Shown in pieces: positions 1-6,466 of a stretch of DNA of 23,123 nucleotides. Source of the stretch: an uncultured Clostridium sp. (GTDB lineage Bacteria; Bacillota; Clostridia; Lachnospirales; Lachnospiraceae); NCBI GenBank assembly GCA_937902905.1, contig CALELW010000064.1, positions 1-23,123 of the forward strand. Reading direction: 5' to 3'. A model generated the notes under the pieces. That model was not told the DNA's origin and made no database searches. It saw only the letters and a program-made list of their open reading frames with translations. A program made the position numbers and the translations under genes. Each line of letters starts with the position of its first letter. Position 1 is the first letter of the stretch.

Positions 1-15
1 AGATGGAATTAAAAG

Positions 16-44
16 TTGACAATGCGGTTAGTCTATGCTAACTT
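16..44 (+). promoter_or_regulatory. Possible promoter with overlapping inverted repeat
   Basis: A perfect -35 hexamer TTGACA (16-21) is followed after 17 bp by TAACTT (39-44), a poor -10. The spacer and -10 contain the inverted repeat GTTAG (27-31) / CTAAC (38-42), which would suit an operator. It lies about 57 bp before the hydrolase start. The weak -10 may mean activator dependence or that this is not a promoter. The window edge hides further context. Confidence 0.25.
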
Positions 45-100
45 TGGATTGACAGAAAAGAGTGGGGTTATCATTCGAACAAGATACTGGAGGAAGAGCA

Positions 101-1030
101 ATGAAAAAGTTATTTTTTGAAACCGAAAAAGATGGTTTTTATGGAACTTATTATGAAAATCCCAAAGGTTCAAACTGTGCGGTTATTGGATTGTTTGGAG
201 ATGACCCCAATGATTATATGGCAAAGTGCGGGGCAAAATGGCTGCATAAAAATGGCACCAATGTTCTTTGTATGTCGCCGGGAAAGAAAAATTACAGCCA
301 TGTAAATTTCCCGCTCGAACGTATTGAGACGGCAATTCAATGGCTGAAAAATAATGGAAATCAAAAAATCGGAATTATGGGAATGAGTACAGCGGGTATG
401 GATGCCCTTGTTGCAGCTTCTTTCTTTTCGGATATTACGCTGACATTTGCGCTTACTCCTAGTGATTTTGTATGGCAGGGATTTGAGCAGGGAGAAAAAG
501 ATGGATGCAAGGAATGGCCGATTCCGGGAGCGTCCACTCTTTCATGGAAGGGAGAGCCTCTTGCCTATATGCCGTTTATATATGAGCATCCGGTATATTG
601 GCAGAAGATTGAGGAAGAAACAAAAGGTTCCGGTGATATTGAACGCAGCACCTGCCTGTTTATTGATTCTGAAAATGCAAGAGAACATACCGAAGAGGAA
701 ATGATTCCGGTTGAGAATATAATGGGCAGACTGTTTCTTGTAGGAGCTGAGGATGATTCCTTTTGGGAAACAGGAAAATACATCCGCCGTATGGATGAAC
801 GGTTAAAAGAGCGTTCGCATACCTGTGAGTATGTGCCACTCGTGTATGAACACGGAACTCACTTTGTACTGCCGGAATCTTTGCTGCGCAAGGCTTTGCC
901 GGTGGGACTTAAATTTGTGTTGCGATTTATTTTTAAAGCGGCAAAAGAATATCCAAATGAGTGTGAAAAAACGCGAAAAGATATTGACAGAAGACTTTCG
1001 GCTGCATTAAAAGAGTGGCGGGAAGAGTAG
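101..1030 (+). CDS. Acyl-CoA thioester hydrolase / BAAT C-terminal-type alpha/beta hydrolase
   Basis: A 309-residue predicted cytoplasmic alpha/beta hydrolase, without signal peptide. The nucleophile elbow is GMSTAG (residues 94-99, Ser96), the acid is probably Asp218 or Asp219 in GAEDDSFW, and the base His254 in EHGTH, in the usual order. The layout resembles the BAAT C-terminal / acyl-CoA thioesterase domain, where members cleave or transfer acyl groups from CoA; many family members have Cys as nucleophile, here it is Ser. The N-terminal BAAT domain is absent. I chose ATG 101 because GGAGGA (89-94) sits 6 nt upstream; an upstream in-frame start at 62 lacks a site. It appears to be a single-gene unit followed by a hairpin terminator. 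The substrate cannot be read from the sequence. Confidence 0.7.
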   Translation: MKKLFFETEKDGFYGTYYENPKGSNCAVIGLFGDDPNDYMAKCGAKWLHKNGTNVLCMSPGKKNYSHVNFPLERIETAIQWLKNNGNQKIGIMGMSTAGMDALVAASFFSDITLTFALTPSDFVWQGFEQGEKDGCKEWPIPGASTLSWKGEPLAYMPFIYEHPVYWQKIEEETKGSGDIERSTCLFIDSENAREHTEEEMIPVENIMGRLFLVGAEDDSFWETGKYIRRMDERLKERSHTCEYVPLVYEHGTHFVLPESLLRKALPVGLKFVLRFIFKAAKEYPNECEKTRKDIDRRLSAALKEWREE

Positions 1031-1098
1031 ATTATGAAACTTTTGCAGGAGATATTTGTAGTTAGTTGACCTAATTAAAGAAAAAGTAGAAAAAAGTC

Positions 1099-1177
1099 AA
1101 ATGGAAGCCGGATTTTGGTTGACCGTTGTTGTAATTTTAATAAAACAGGTCAACACAGCGTTTCCATTTCTTTTTTT
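1099..1177 (+). terminator. Nested hairpin, probable terminator of the hydrolase gene
   Basis: Outer arms AAATGGAA (1099-1106) and TTCCATTT (1162-1169) enclose inner arms GTTGACC (1118-1124) and GGTCAAC (1148-1154). The outer right arm is followed by a T run (1171-1177). The long nested form is atypical for a simple intrinsic terminator, but its place after the stop and the T tract support termination. A third copy of GTTGACC lies at 1065-1071. Confidence 0.5.
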
Positions 1178-1212
1178 ATCATACGACGGTGTAGCCAAAT
1201 TACATAATACAT

Positions 1213-1248
1213 AAAAAAAGACGCCCGAAGTCTGGGAAAACTTCGGGC
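1213..1248 (-). terminator. Intrinsic terminator of the AbrB-type gene
   Basis: Arms GCCCGAAGT (1223-1231) and ACTTCGGGC (1240-1248) form a perfect 9-bp GC-rich stem with an 8-nt loop. Read on the minus strand it is followed within a few bases by a run of seven T (plus-strand A at 1213-1219). It lies 21 bp past the stop of the minus-strand regulator. Confidence 0.85.
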
Positions 1249-1269
1249 AAACACTAAAGGGATATATGA

Positions 1270-1530
1270 TTAAATTAAACCAGCAAGCTTTGATAATTCG
1301 CGGATTGATTCTTTGGAAACTAATTTTCCCTTGTATTCAATCAAATCCTCTTCAGAACCAGTAAAAATATCCTGTTTCTGTCTTTCACATTTTCTTAAAA
1401 TAATTTTGTCATCTTCAGTATATATTTCCAATAATTCGCGGTCTTTAAATCCTAAAGACTTACGAAGTTCTTTTGGCAGAGTAATACGTCCGACTGCATC
1501 TAATTGTCTTGCAATACCTGTTTCAATCAT
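1270..1530 (-). CDS. AbrB/MazE/SpoVT-type transcriptional regulator
   Basis: An 86-residue protein whose N-terminus, GIARQLDAVGRITLPKELR (about residues 5-23), matches the swapped-hairpin AbrB DNA-binding fold, as in AbrB and SpoVT transition-state regulators. The short C-terminal tail rich in charged residues is probably for oligomerisation. Start ATG 1530 is chosen over a longer reading to 1569 because the family begins a few residues before the GxxRxxD motif and because CTCC (GGAG on minus, 1538-1541) sits 7 nt upstream. It is monocistronic, with its own sigma-A-type promoter and terminator. An antitoxin role is less likely as no toxin gene adjoins it. Targets are unknown. Confidence 0.85.
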   Translation of the reverse strand: MIETGIARQLDAVGRITLPKELRKSLGFKDRELLEIYTEDDKIILRKCERQKQDIFTGSEEDLIEYKGKLVSKESIRELSKLAGLI

Positions 1531-1568
1531 AGGTTTACTCCTTTGAAAAACTTTTTTTAACGTATTCA

Positions 1569-1597
1569 ACTATAGTACGTTTTTGACATTTTGTCAA
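1569..1597 (-). promoter_or_regulatory. Sigma-A-type promoter of the AbrB-type gene with operator-like palindrome
   Basis: On the minus strand TTGACA (plus 1592-1597), a 17-bp spacer, and TATAGT (plus 1569-1574) form a near-consensus promoter about 40 bp before the start codon. The -35 is one arm of the palindrome TTGACA-TTT-TGTCAA (1583-1597), a plausible operator, perhaps for autoregulation. Confidence 0.75.
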
Positions 1598-1711
1598 GGA
1601 ATTCGACGATTAAAAGAGTATAAAAAAACAATGAAAAAGAATAGACCTTTTTTATGACACACGGATGCATATAATAATAAGAAAAGGATGCTTTATTTTT
1701 TGTGTTAAAAG

Positions 1712-1720
1712 TGATAAAAT
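1712..1720 (+). promoter_or_regulatory. Extended -10 promoter candidate for the pilus-like operon
   Basis: TGATAAAAT matches an extended -10 (TGn followed by TAAAAT). Only a weak -35 (TTTATT, 1692-1697) stands 17 bp upstream. It lies 33 bp before the first gene of the operon. A second TATAAT at 1670-1675 has no convincing -35. Confidence 0.4.
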
Positions 1721-1753
1721 GAAGATGATTAATCCGTGAAAGGAGTGTATTTC

Positions 1754-2659
1754 ATGAAAAAAAGTAAAAGGGGATTATGGATTCTTGGTTTTTTGTGCGT
1801 GATGGTATCAGGAATTGTACTGTCGAACAGCAAAAGCCAGGCAAAAACAGTCATCTATCCGACTGTTGCAAGTGGGGAACAAGTTAAGGAAAGTAATAAT
1901 TGTGTGATTGACTATTCCAACACGGCAGACGGTTATGTGATGGTGAAATTTAAGAAAGCACTGGGGCCTACGCTGAAATGCGTTGTTACGACCGGGGGAC
2001 AGGCGCTGAATGATGGTTACAAATATACACTTTCCGTGGATAAATATCAGGTCATTCCATTGACGGAAGGAAATACTGCTTATACGATTTATCTGCTTTA
2101 TGAAGTGGGTGGCCGCTATGCGATGGAGATGACGTTGAAAGTAAATGTCAAAATGACTGACCAGTTTGGACCGTATCTGCGTCCGAATCAGTTTGTGAAT
2201 TACACGAAAAGCACGAAAGTTGTGAAGAAAGCAGCCTCGATTACAAAAAATTGTAAAAACGATTTGGCAAAGGTGAAAAAGGTATACAACTATGTCATTA
2301 AAAATTATAAATATGACAAAAAACTTGCCAAGACAGTAAAGCCGGGCTATGTGCCAAATCTGAATAAGATTTATAAGAAGAAAAAAGGAATTTGTTTTGA
2401 TTATGCGGCTGTTATGACGGCGATGCTGCGGAGTCAGGGCGTTCCGACAAAACTTGTTGTCGGCTATACCGGAAATGCCTATCATGCATGGATTAACGTG
2501 TATTCCAAGAAAAAAGGACGCATTTCCAAAATGATTTATTTTAACGGTAAGAAATGGAAACTGATGGACCCGACATTTGCTTCGACCAGTAAATCGAGTA
2601 AGTCCATTATGAAATACATAGGAAATGGTAGAAATTACAAAGAAAAATTGAGTTACTAA
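1754..2659 (+). CDS. Secreted transglutaminase-like (cysteine protease fold) protein
   Basis: A 301-residue exported protein. Residues 1-30 form a signal peptide (Lys/Arg-rich start, hydrophobic core 8-24). The C-terminal half is a transglutaminase-like domain with the triad Cys214 (KGICFDYA), His244 (YHAWINV) and Asp272 (LMDPTF) in canonical order. Residues about 40-140 look beta-rich and may be an Ig-like accessory domain. Many Lys residues give a high pI, suited to wall association. Bacterial members are often proteases or peptide-modifying enzymes rather than true cross-linkers. Start ATG 1754 follows AAAGGAG (1739-1745) at 8 nt; an upstream GTG at 1736 is rejected. Only 15 nt separate it from the GspF-like gene, so it is probably the first gene of that operon. 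Confidence 0.75.
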   Translation: MKKSKRGLWILGFLCVMVSGIVLSNSKSQAKTVIYPTVASGEQVKESNNCVIDYSNTADGYVMVKFKKALGPTLKCVVTTGGQALNDGYKYTLSVDKYQVIPLTEGNTAYTIYLLYEVGGRYAMEMTLKVNVKMTDQFGPYLRPNQFVNYTKSTKVVKKAASITKNCKNDLAKVKKVYNYVIKNYKYDKKLAKTVKPGYVPNLNKIYKKKKGICFDYAAVMTAMLRSQGVPTKLVVGYTGNAYHAWINVYSKKKGRISKMIYFNGKKWKLMDPTFASTSKSSKSIMKYIGNGRNYKEKLSY

Positions 2660-2674
2660 TCAGGGGAGTGTGTC

Positions 2675-3721
2675 ATGAGTAAGCAAACAGTAAGTAATGA
2701 GTATGTTTCTGCTTTTTGTCTGGAAATGTCGCTTTTACTGCATGCCGGCATTGGAATCGAAGATGGATTGTATCTTTTGATTGAGGACGAAAAGGACAAA
2801 AAAAGCAAAAAAATGCTGGAGCAGTTAGCAGGTTTGGTGACGGATGGCAAACCGTTTTCCGAAGCAGTTCGGGAGGTCGGTACGTTTCCGAAGTACGTCG
2901 GCGATATGATTGAAACCGGTGAGGAGACAGGGCGGTTAGAGCAGTCCTTTCAGGCACTGGCAGATTATTACGACAGGCAGCAGCAGTTGATGTCGCAGAT
3001 TCGCAGCGCACTGTTGTATCCGTTTATATTGATGATTTTGATGTTAGTAATTTTGGTTGTGCTGCTTGTCAAGGTGCTGCCGATTTTCAATCAGGTCTAT
3101 GAGCAGCTTGGCGGTACGATGGGCGGCACGGCGAAACTTTTACTGCGGTTTGGCGACTGGCTCGGAAGTATCATGCCGGTGTTGTGCGGTATCATTTTTG
3201 TCGTTGTTTTGGTGGCGGCAGTGATTGCCTGCAGCAAGAGGGCAAGAGGCTTTTTCGTGAAGCTGTATAAAAAAGTTTTCGGCGGACACGGAATTGTGCG
3301 CCGGATGGGTGAAGCAAGATTTGCATCAGCGATGGCGATGGGAATGATGAGCGGATTAAATACCGAAGATGCATTCCGTACAGCGATGCTTTTTCAGGAT
3401 GTAAATCAAAAGACGAAGAAACGTTATGAAAAATGCCTTGAGATGTTGGAAGTGGGCGAGCCGATGGCAAAGTCCTTCCGTGAAAATGAAGTTTTGGAAG
3501 CGTCGTTTTGCCGGATTTTAGATTTGGGTGCAAAAAGTGGTACATCCGATACGGCGATGGCAGAAATTTCGCGGCGCATGGACGACAGAGTACAGTTGGA
3601 AATCGCACGAAAAGTTGGAAAGATTGAGCCTACGATTGTCATTATTACCTCCATTCTTGTAGGAATTGTTTTGATAACCGTGATGTTACCGTTGATTCAT
3701 ATCATGTCTTCGATTGGATAG
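2675..3721 (+). CDS. GspF/PilC-like inner-membrane platform protein
   Basis: A 348-residue membrane protein of the type II secretion F / PilC family, the platform that couples the cytoplasmic ATPase to pilin assembly. It has two T2SSF-type repeats: a first cytoplasmic domain at about 8-110 (with GIGIEDGLYLL and IETGEETGRLEQSF), TM segments near 113-138 and 166-190, a second repeat near 205-315 (ARFASAMAMGMMSG, LGAKSGTSDTAM), and a final TM near 320-345. Usual members are about 400 residues; this one has a short N-terminus. GGGGAG (2663-2668) precedes ATG 2675. It is followed after 5 nt by small pilin-like genes, which supports an assembly role. Confidence 0.85.
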   Translation: MSKQTVSNEYVSAFCLEMSLLLHAGIGIEDGLYLLIEDEKDKKSKKMLEQLAGLVTDGKPFSEAVREVGTFPKYVGDMIETGEETGRLEQSFQALADYYDRQQQLMSQIRSALLYPFILMILMLVILVVLLVKVLPIFNQVYEQLGGTMGGTAKLLLRFGDWLGSIMPVLCGIIFVVVLVAAVIACSKRARGFFVKLYKKVFGGHGIVRRMGEARFASAMAMGMMSGLNTEDAFRTAMLFQDVNQKTKKRYEKCLEMLEVGEPMAKSFRENEVLEASFCRILDLGAKSGTSDTAMAEISRRMDDRVQLEIARKVGKIEPTIVIITSILVGIVLITVMLPLIHIMSSIG

Positions 3722-3726
3722 GATGG

Positions 3727-4059
3727 ATGAAAATGAAGAAGCAGAGAAGTTTTTTAATTATAAAAATTGTATTGCTGATAGCGGTGATTGGCGGACTGCT
3801 TTATGCGATGAACGCAGGGGCGGCAAAGCTGAATCAGGGGCAGGAGGCAGAGAGCATGAAACAGCTTGAAAACTCCATTCGCAAGGCAACAATGACCTGC
3901 TATGCGACAGAAGGCGTATATCCGCCAACCCTTGAGTATTTAAAGAAAAATTACGGAATCCAGATTGATGAAAGCCGTTTTACCGTCTTTTATGAAGTGT
4001 TTGCCAAAAATTTGATGCCGGAAATCACAGTAATGGAAAATCAGGAGCGGGTCGATTAG
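3727..4059 (+). CDS. Small one-TM pseudopilin-like protein (GspG-like region)
   Basis: A 110-residue protein with a short basic N-terminus, one hydrophobic segment (about residues 9-28) and a soluble domain. The stretch CYATEGVYPPTLEYLKKN recalls the region of GspG/ComGC-type pseudopilins where residues after the N-terminal helix read as a peptide turning at YP. There is no Gly-Phe-Thr-Leu-x-Glu prepilin peptidase site, so processing is doubtful. Start could be ATG 3727 or ATG 3733; the latter has GGATGG at 6 nt. It is placed between the platform gene and three further one-TM genes in one operon. Assignment rests on position and general shape more than on motifs. Confidence 0.55.
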   Translation: MKMKKQRSFLIIKIVLLIAVIGGLLYAMNAGAAKLNQGQEAESMKQLENSIRKATMTCYATEGVYPPTLEYLKKNYGIQIDESRFTVFYEVFAKNLMPEITVMENQERVD

Positions 4060-4061
4060 CA

Positions 4062-4574
4062 ATGAAGAGAAGCAGCCAGAGACATAGTATTGAAAATGTA
4101 TTTGTTCTTGTATTGTTTGCTATCTTTGCCATGACAATTGTGGCGGTTTTAGCACTGGGAGCAAATCAATATAAAAGTTTGGTCGAGCGTGATAATAATG
4201 CGTACAATAAAAGAATTATCACGTCTTATGTGTCTGCCCAGATTCGTGGTTATGACAGGGCGGATGCCGTGAAAGTAGGTGGATTTTCCCTGACAGATGC
4301 AGAAGATGGGGTAAATACGCTGCACCTTTTGGAAACAATCGATGGCATCCGGTATGATTTGAAAATATATTATTATCAGGGTAAGGTGTATGAGTTGTTT
4401 GCCGCTGAGGAATCCGAGATGAAACCGGAGGATGGTGTGGCGATTATGGATGCGAAAGATTTGCATTTTGAGAAAAAAGGAAGTCTCATACGGATTACAT
4501 CAAAAGATAGCGAAGGCCGAGAGAATGAGACAACCGTTTCTCTGCGAAGTGAAGGAAGAGGGGTGGCATTGTGA
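4062..4574 (+). CDS. One-TM pseudopilin-like protein (GspJ/DUF4860-like)
   Basis: A 170-residue protein with an N-terminal hydrophobic helix (about 13-34) opening SIENVFVLVLFAIFA, then a beta-rich soluble domain. The Glu at position 11 just before the helix is reminiscent of Glu5 of type IV pilins, but the preceding Gly/Ala of a prepilin peptidase site is missing. The overall form fits the GspJ/PilW-like minor pseudopilins; it also recalls the uncharacterised DUF4860 family, from memory and unverified. It starts 2 nt after the previous stop and its last bases overlap the next gene (GTGA), so translation is probably coupled. Function in assembly or priming of a filament is inferred from context. 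Confidence 0.6.
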   Translation: MKRSSQRHSIENVFVLVLFAIFAMTIVAVLALGANQYKSLVERDNNAYNKRIITSYVSAQIRGYDRADAVKVGGFSLTDAEDGVNTLHLLETIDGIRYDLKIYYYQGKVYELFAAEESEMKPEDGVAIMDAKDLHFEKKGSLIRITSKDSEGRENETTVSLRSEGRGVAL

Positions 4575-4972
4575 ATTATGAAAGAAGCAAAGCTCCGTTA
4601 GCGCTGATGGAGCAGATTATTATGATTTTAGTATTTGCGCTGGCGGCAGCCGTGTGTTTACAGGCGTTTGTCTATGCTAATGGACTGTCCACACGTGGCG
4701 AAAAGGAAAACATTGCGGCGGAACACGCACAGGAAGTAATTGAGATGTGTAAAACGTGCGCCGGTGACTGGCAGAAAGTGGTATGGGAAATGCCGGGACG
4801 GATTGAGGGAGACACCTTGGAAATTCCTTTTGAGCAGGACAATATGACGGTTCAAATAACAAAGACGGATGCAAATGAATATTTGACAAATGCAAAAGTT
4901 ACCGTTTTTGATGAAGATAAGGAAGAGATTTATCATGTTGCGGCGGCTTGGCAGAGAGGGGGCACATCATGA
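4571..4972 (+). CDS. One-TM pseudopilin-like protein (GspI/PilV-like)
   Basis: A 133-residue protein starting at GTG 4571, overlapping the previous stop by 4 nt, with a purine-rich site (AGAGGGG) upstream. Residues 9-30 form the hydrophobic helix, LMEQIIMILVFALAAAVCLQ, which closely follows the GspI/PilV pattern (Leu-x-Glu then an Ala/Leu-rich helix). Ala8-Pro9 precedes it; Glu14 would be at +6 rather than +5 after cleavage, so the prepilin site is non-canonical. The remainder has alpha then beta character (AAEHAQEVIEMCKTCAG), as in minor pseudopilins where the helix continues into the soluble domain. It ends in an ATGA overlap with the next gene. Confidence 0.6.
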   Translation: MNYERSKAPLALMEQIIMILVFALAAAVCLQAFVYANGLSTRGEKENIAAEHAQEVIEMCKTCAGDWQKVVWEMPGRIEGDTLEIPFEQDNMTVQITKTDANEYLTNAKVTVFDEDKEEIYHVAAAWQRGGTS

Positions 4973-5382
4973 AAAAACGAAAGCTCTCATTCACAAGCGT
5001 TGGCGGCAGTTCGATTCTGACGATTTTTGCGGTGTTATGTTTTTTGGTTTTTGCTCTTTTGTCGCTGTCAACGGCAAAAGCAAACTATAACCTGTCGGAA
5101 AAATCCGTAAAAGCGGTGAGTAATTACTATGCGGCAGATACGAAAGCGGAAGAGATATATTCACAGATTCGGGCAGGTAATATGCCGGATGGTGTGAAAC
5201 AGAAAGGAAATACTTATGCTTACGCTTGTGCGATTGATGATAAGCAGAAACTGCTTGTTGAAATCAAAAAACAAAAAGAAAAATTTCATGTAGTAAAGTG
5301 GGAGAAGCAGTATACCGGTGAATGGAAACCGGATGATACCATCGATGTTTGGGATGGAATGGAACAAATGCTTCCGGACTAA
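4969..5382 (+). CDS. One-TM pseudopilin-like protein (GspK/PilX-like)
   Basis: A 137-residue protein. Its start ATG 4969 shares ATGA with the previous stop and follows GAGAGGGGG; an upstream TTG at 4948 is rejected. GG at residues 12-13 directly before SSILTIFAVLCFLVFALL would serve as a prepilin peptidase site, with no Glu5; lack of Glu5 is known for GspK, the tip pseudopilin. After the helix, NYNLSEKSVKAVSNYYAAD resembles the region of PilX/GspK-like proteins following the TM. The soluble domain is short compared with GspK (about 300). It is the fourth pilin-like gene in a row and lies 17 nt before the ATPase gene. Confidence 0.55.
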   Translation: MKKRKLSFTSVGGSSILTIFAVLCFLVFALLSLSTAKANYNLSEKSVKAVSNYYAADTKAEEIYSQIRAGNMPDGVKQKGNTYAYACAIDDKQKLLVEIKKQKEKFHVVKWEKQYTGEWKPDDTIDVWDGMEQMLPD

Positions 5383-5399
5383 AGAAAGAGAGAAAAGAT

Positions 5400-6458
5400 A
5401 TGGAACGTTTAGTGGAAATATTAAGAAAAGCAGTCTCTGACGGGGCATCGGATATTTTTATTGTTGCCGGTGGTGCATTGAGTTATAAGGTGGATGGCGA
5501 GATTCGCCCAATGGAAGCCTCAGCGGAGCGCCTGATGCCGGATGATACAAAGGCGCTTTTAGATGAAATTTATGAGTGTGCCCGCCGGGAAAAAACGCAT
5601 TTTTTAGAAGAAGGGGACGACGATTTTTCCTTTGCGATTGAAGATTTGGCGAGATTTCGTGTGAATTCATACTTTCAGCGTGGCTCGCAGGCGGCTGTTA
5701 TTCGTGTTGTTTCGTTCCGGATTCCGGATTACAAGGAATTGGGAATTCCGGAAGAGGTAATTGCCCTGTCCAAATTACAGCACGGCATGATTATCATTTC
5801 AGGAACGGCTGGAAGCGGAAAATCGACAACGCAGGCGTGTATTATTGATGCGATTAACAAAGAGCGTGAAGCGCATATTATTACGCTGGAAGATCCGATT
5901 GAGTATTTGCACCGCAACCAGAAATCATTAATCAGCCAGCGCGAAATTGCGATTGATACCGAGAATTATCTGACCGGACTTCGTGCGTGTCTGCGACAGG
6001 CACCGGATGTCATTCTGTTAGGGGAAATGCGTGATGCGGAAACGATTCGTACGGCGATGACCGCAGCAGAAACCGGACATCTTGTTATTGCAACACTGCA
6101 CACCAAGGGGGCGGTAAATACGATTGATCGAATTGTAGATTCCTTCCCGGCAGATCAGCAGGATCAGATTAAAATCCAGTTGTCTCTTGTGTTAGACTGC
6201 ATCGTTTCCCAGCAGTTACTGCAGAGAGAAGGCGGCGGCATGATTCCAGCGGTGGAAATTATGAAAATTGTGCCGGCGATTCAGAACATGATTCGAGACA
6301 GTAAAAACTATCAGATTGATAATGTCATTCAGACGTCCGGAGAACTGGGGATGGTTTCGATGGATCAGTACATTTTGAAACTGTACCGGAAAGGCGAAAT
6401 CAGCGAAGAAACCGCACTTTTATCCGCCATTAATCCGGAGCAGTTAAAGAGAAATTAA
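5400..6458 (+). CDS. PilT-type hexameric ATPase (type IV pilus/secretion)
   Basis: A 352-residue cytoplasmic secretion ATPase, the usual length of PilT. The N-terminal domain (about 1-100) carries SDIFIVAGG and VDGEIRPM. Walker A is GTAGSGKS (135-142), the Asp box ITLEDPIEYLH (161-171), Walker B ILLGEMRD (205-212) followed by the typical AETIRTAMTAAETGHLV, and the His box ATLHT (231-235). PilT normally drives pilus retraction, while PilB/GspE drive extension; the sequence is PilT-like, with no long N-terminal domain or zinc-binding Cys tetrad of PilB/GspE. ATG 5400 is chosen over an in-frame upstream ATG at 5349, which would overlap the previous gene; the ribosome site (AAGAGAGA) is modest. 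It ends the operon and meets the opposing kinase gene with 8 nt between. Confidence 0.9.
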   Translation: MERLVEILRKAVSDGASDIFIVAGGALSYKVDGEIRPMEASAERLMPDDTKALLDEIYECARREKTHFLEEGDDDFSFAIEDLARFRVNSYFQRGSQAAVIRVVSFRIPDYKELGIPEEVIALSKLQHGMIIISGTAGSGKSTTQACIIDAINKEREAHIITLEDPIEYLHRNQKSLISQREIAIDTENYLTGLRACLRQAPDVILLGEMRDAETIRTAMTAAETGHLVIATLHTKGAVNTIDRIVDSFPADQQDQIKIQLSLVLDCIVSQQLLQREGGGMIPAVEIMKIVPAIQNMIRDSKNYQIDNVIQTSGELGMVSMDQYILKLYRKGEISEETALLSAINPEQLKRN

Positions 6459-6466
6459 GCCGGTAA

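Noticed and set aside
1808..2485. 225-codon open frame on the minus strand
   Set aside because: It lies wholly opposite the transglutaminase-like gene, has no recognisable motif or good ribosome site, and is best explained as a shadow frame.
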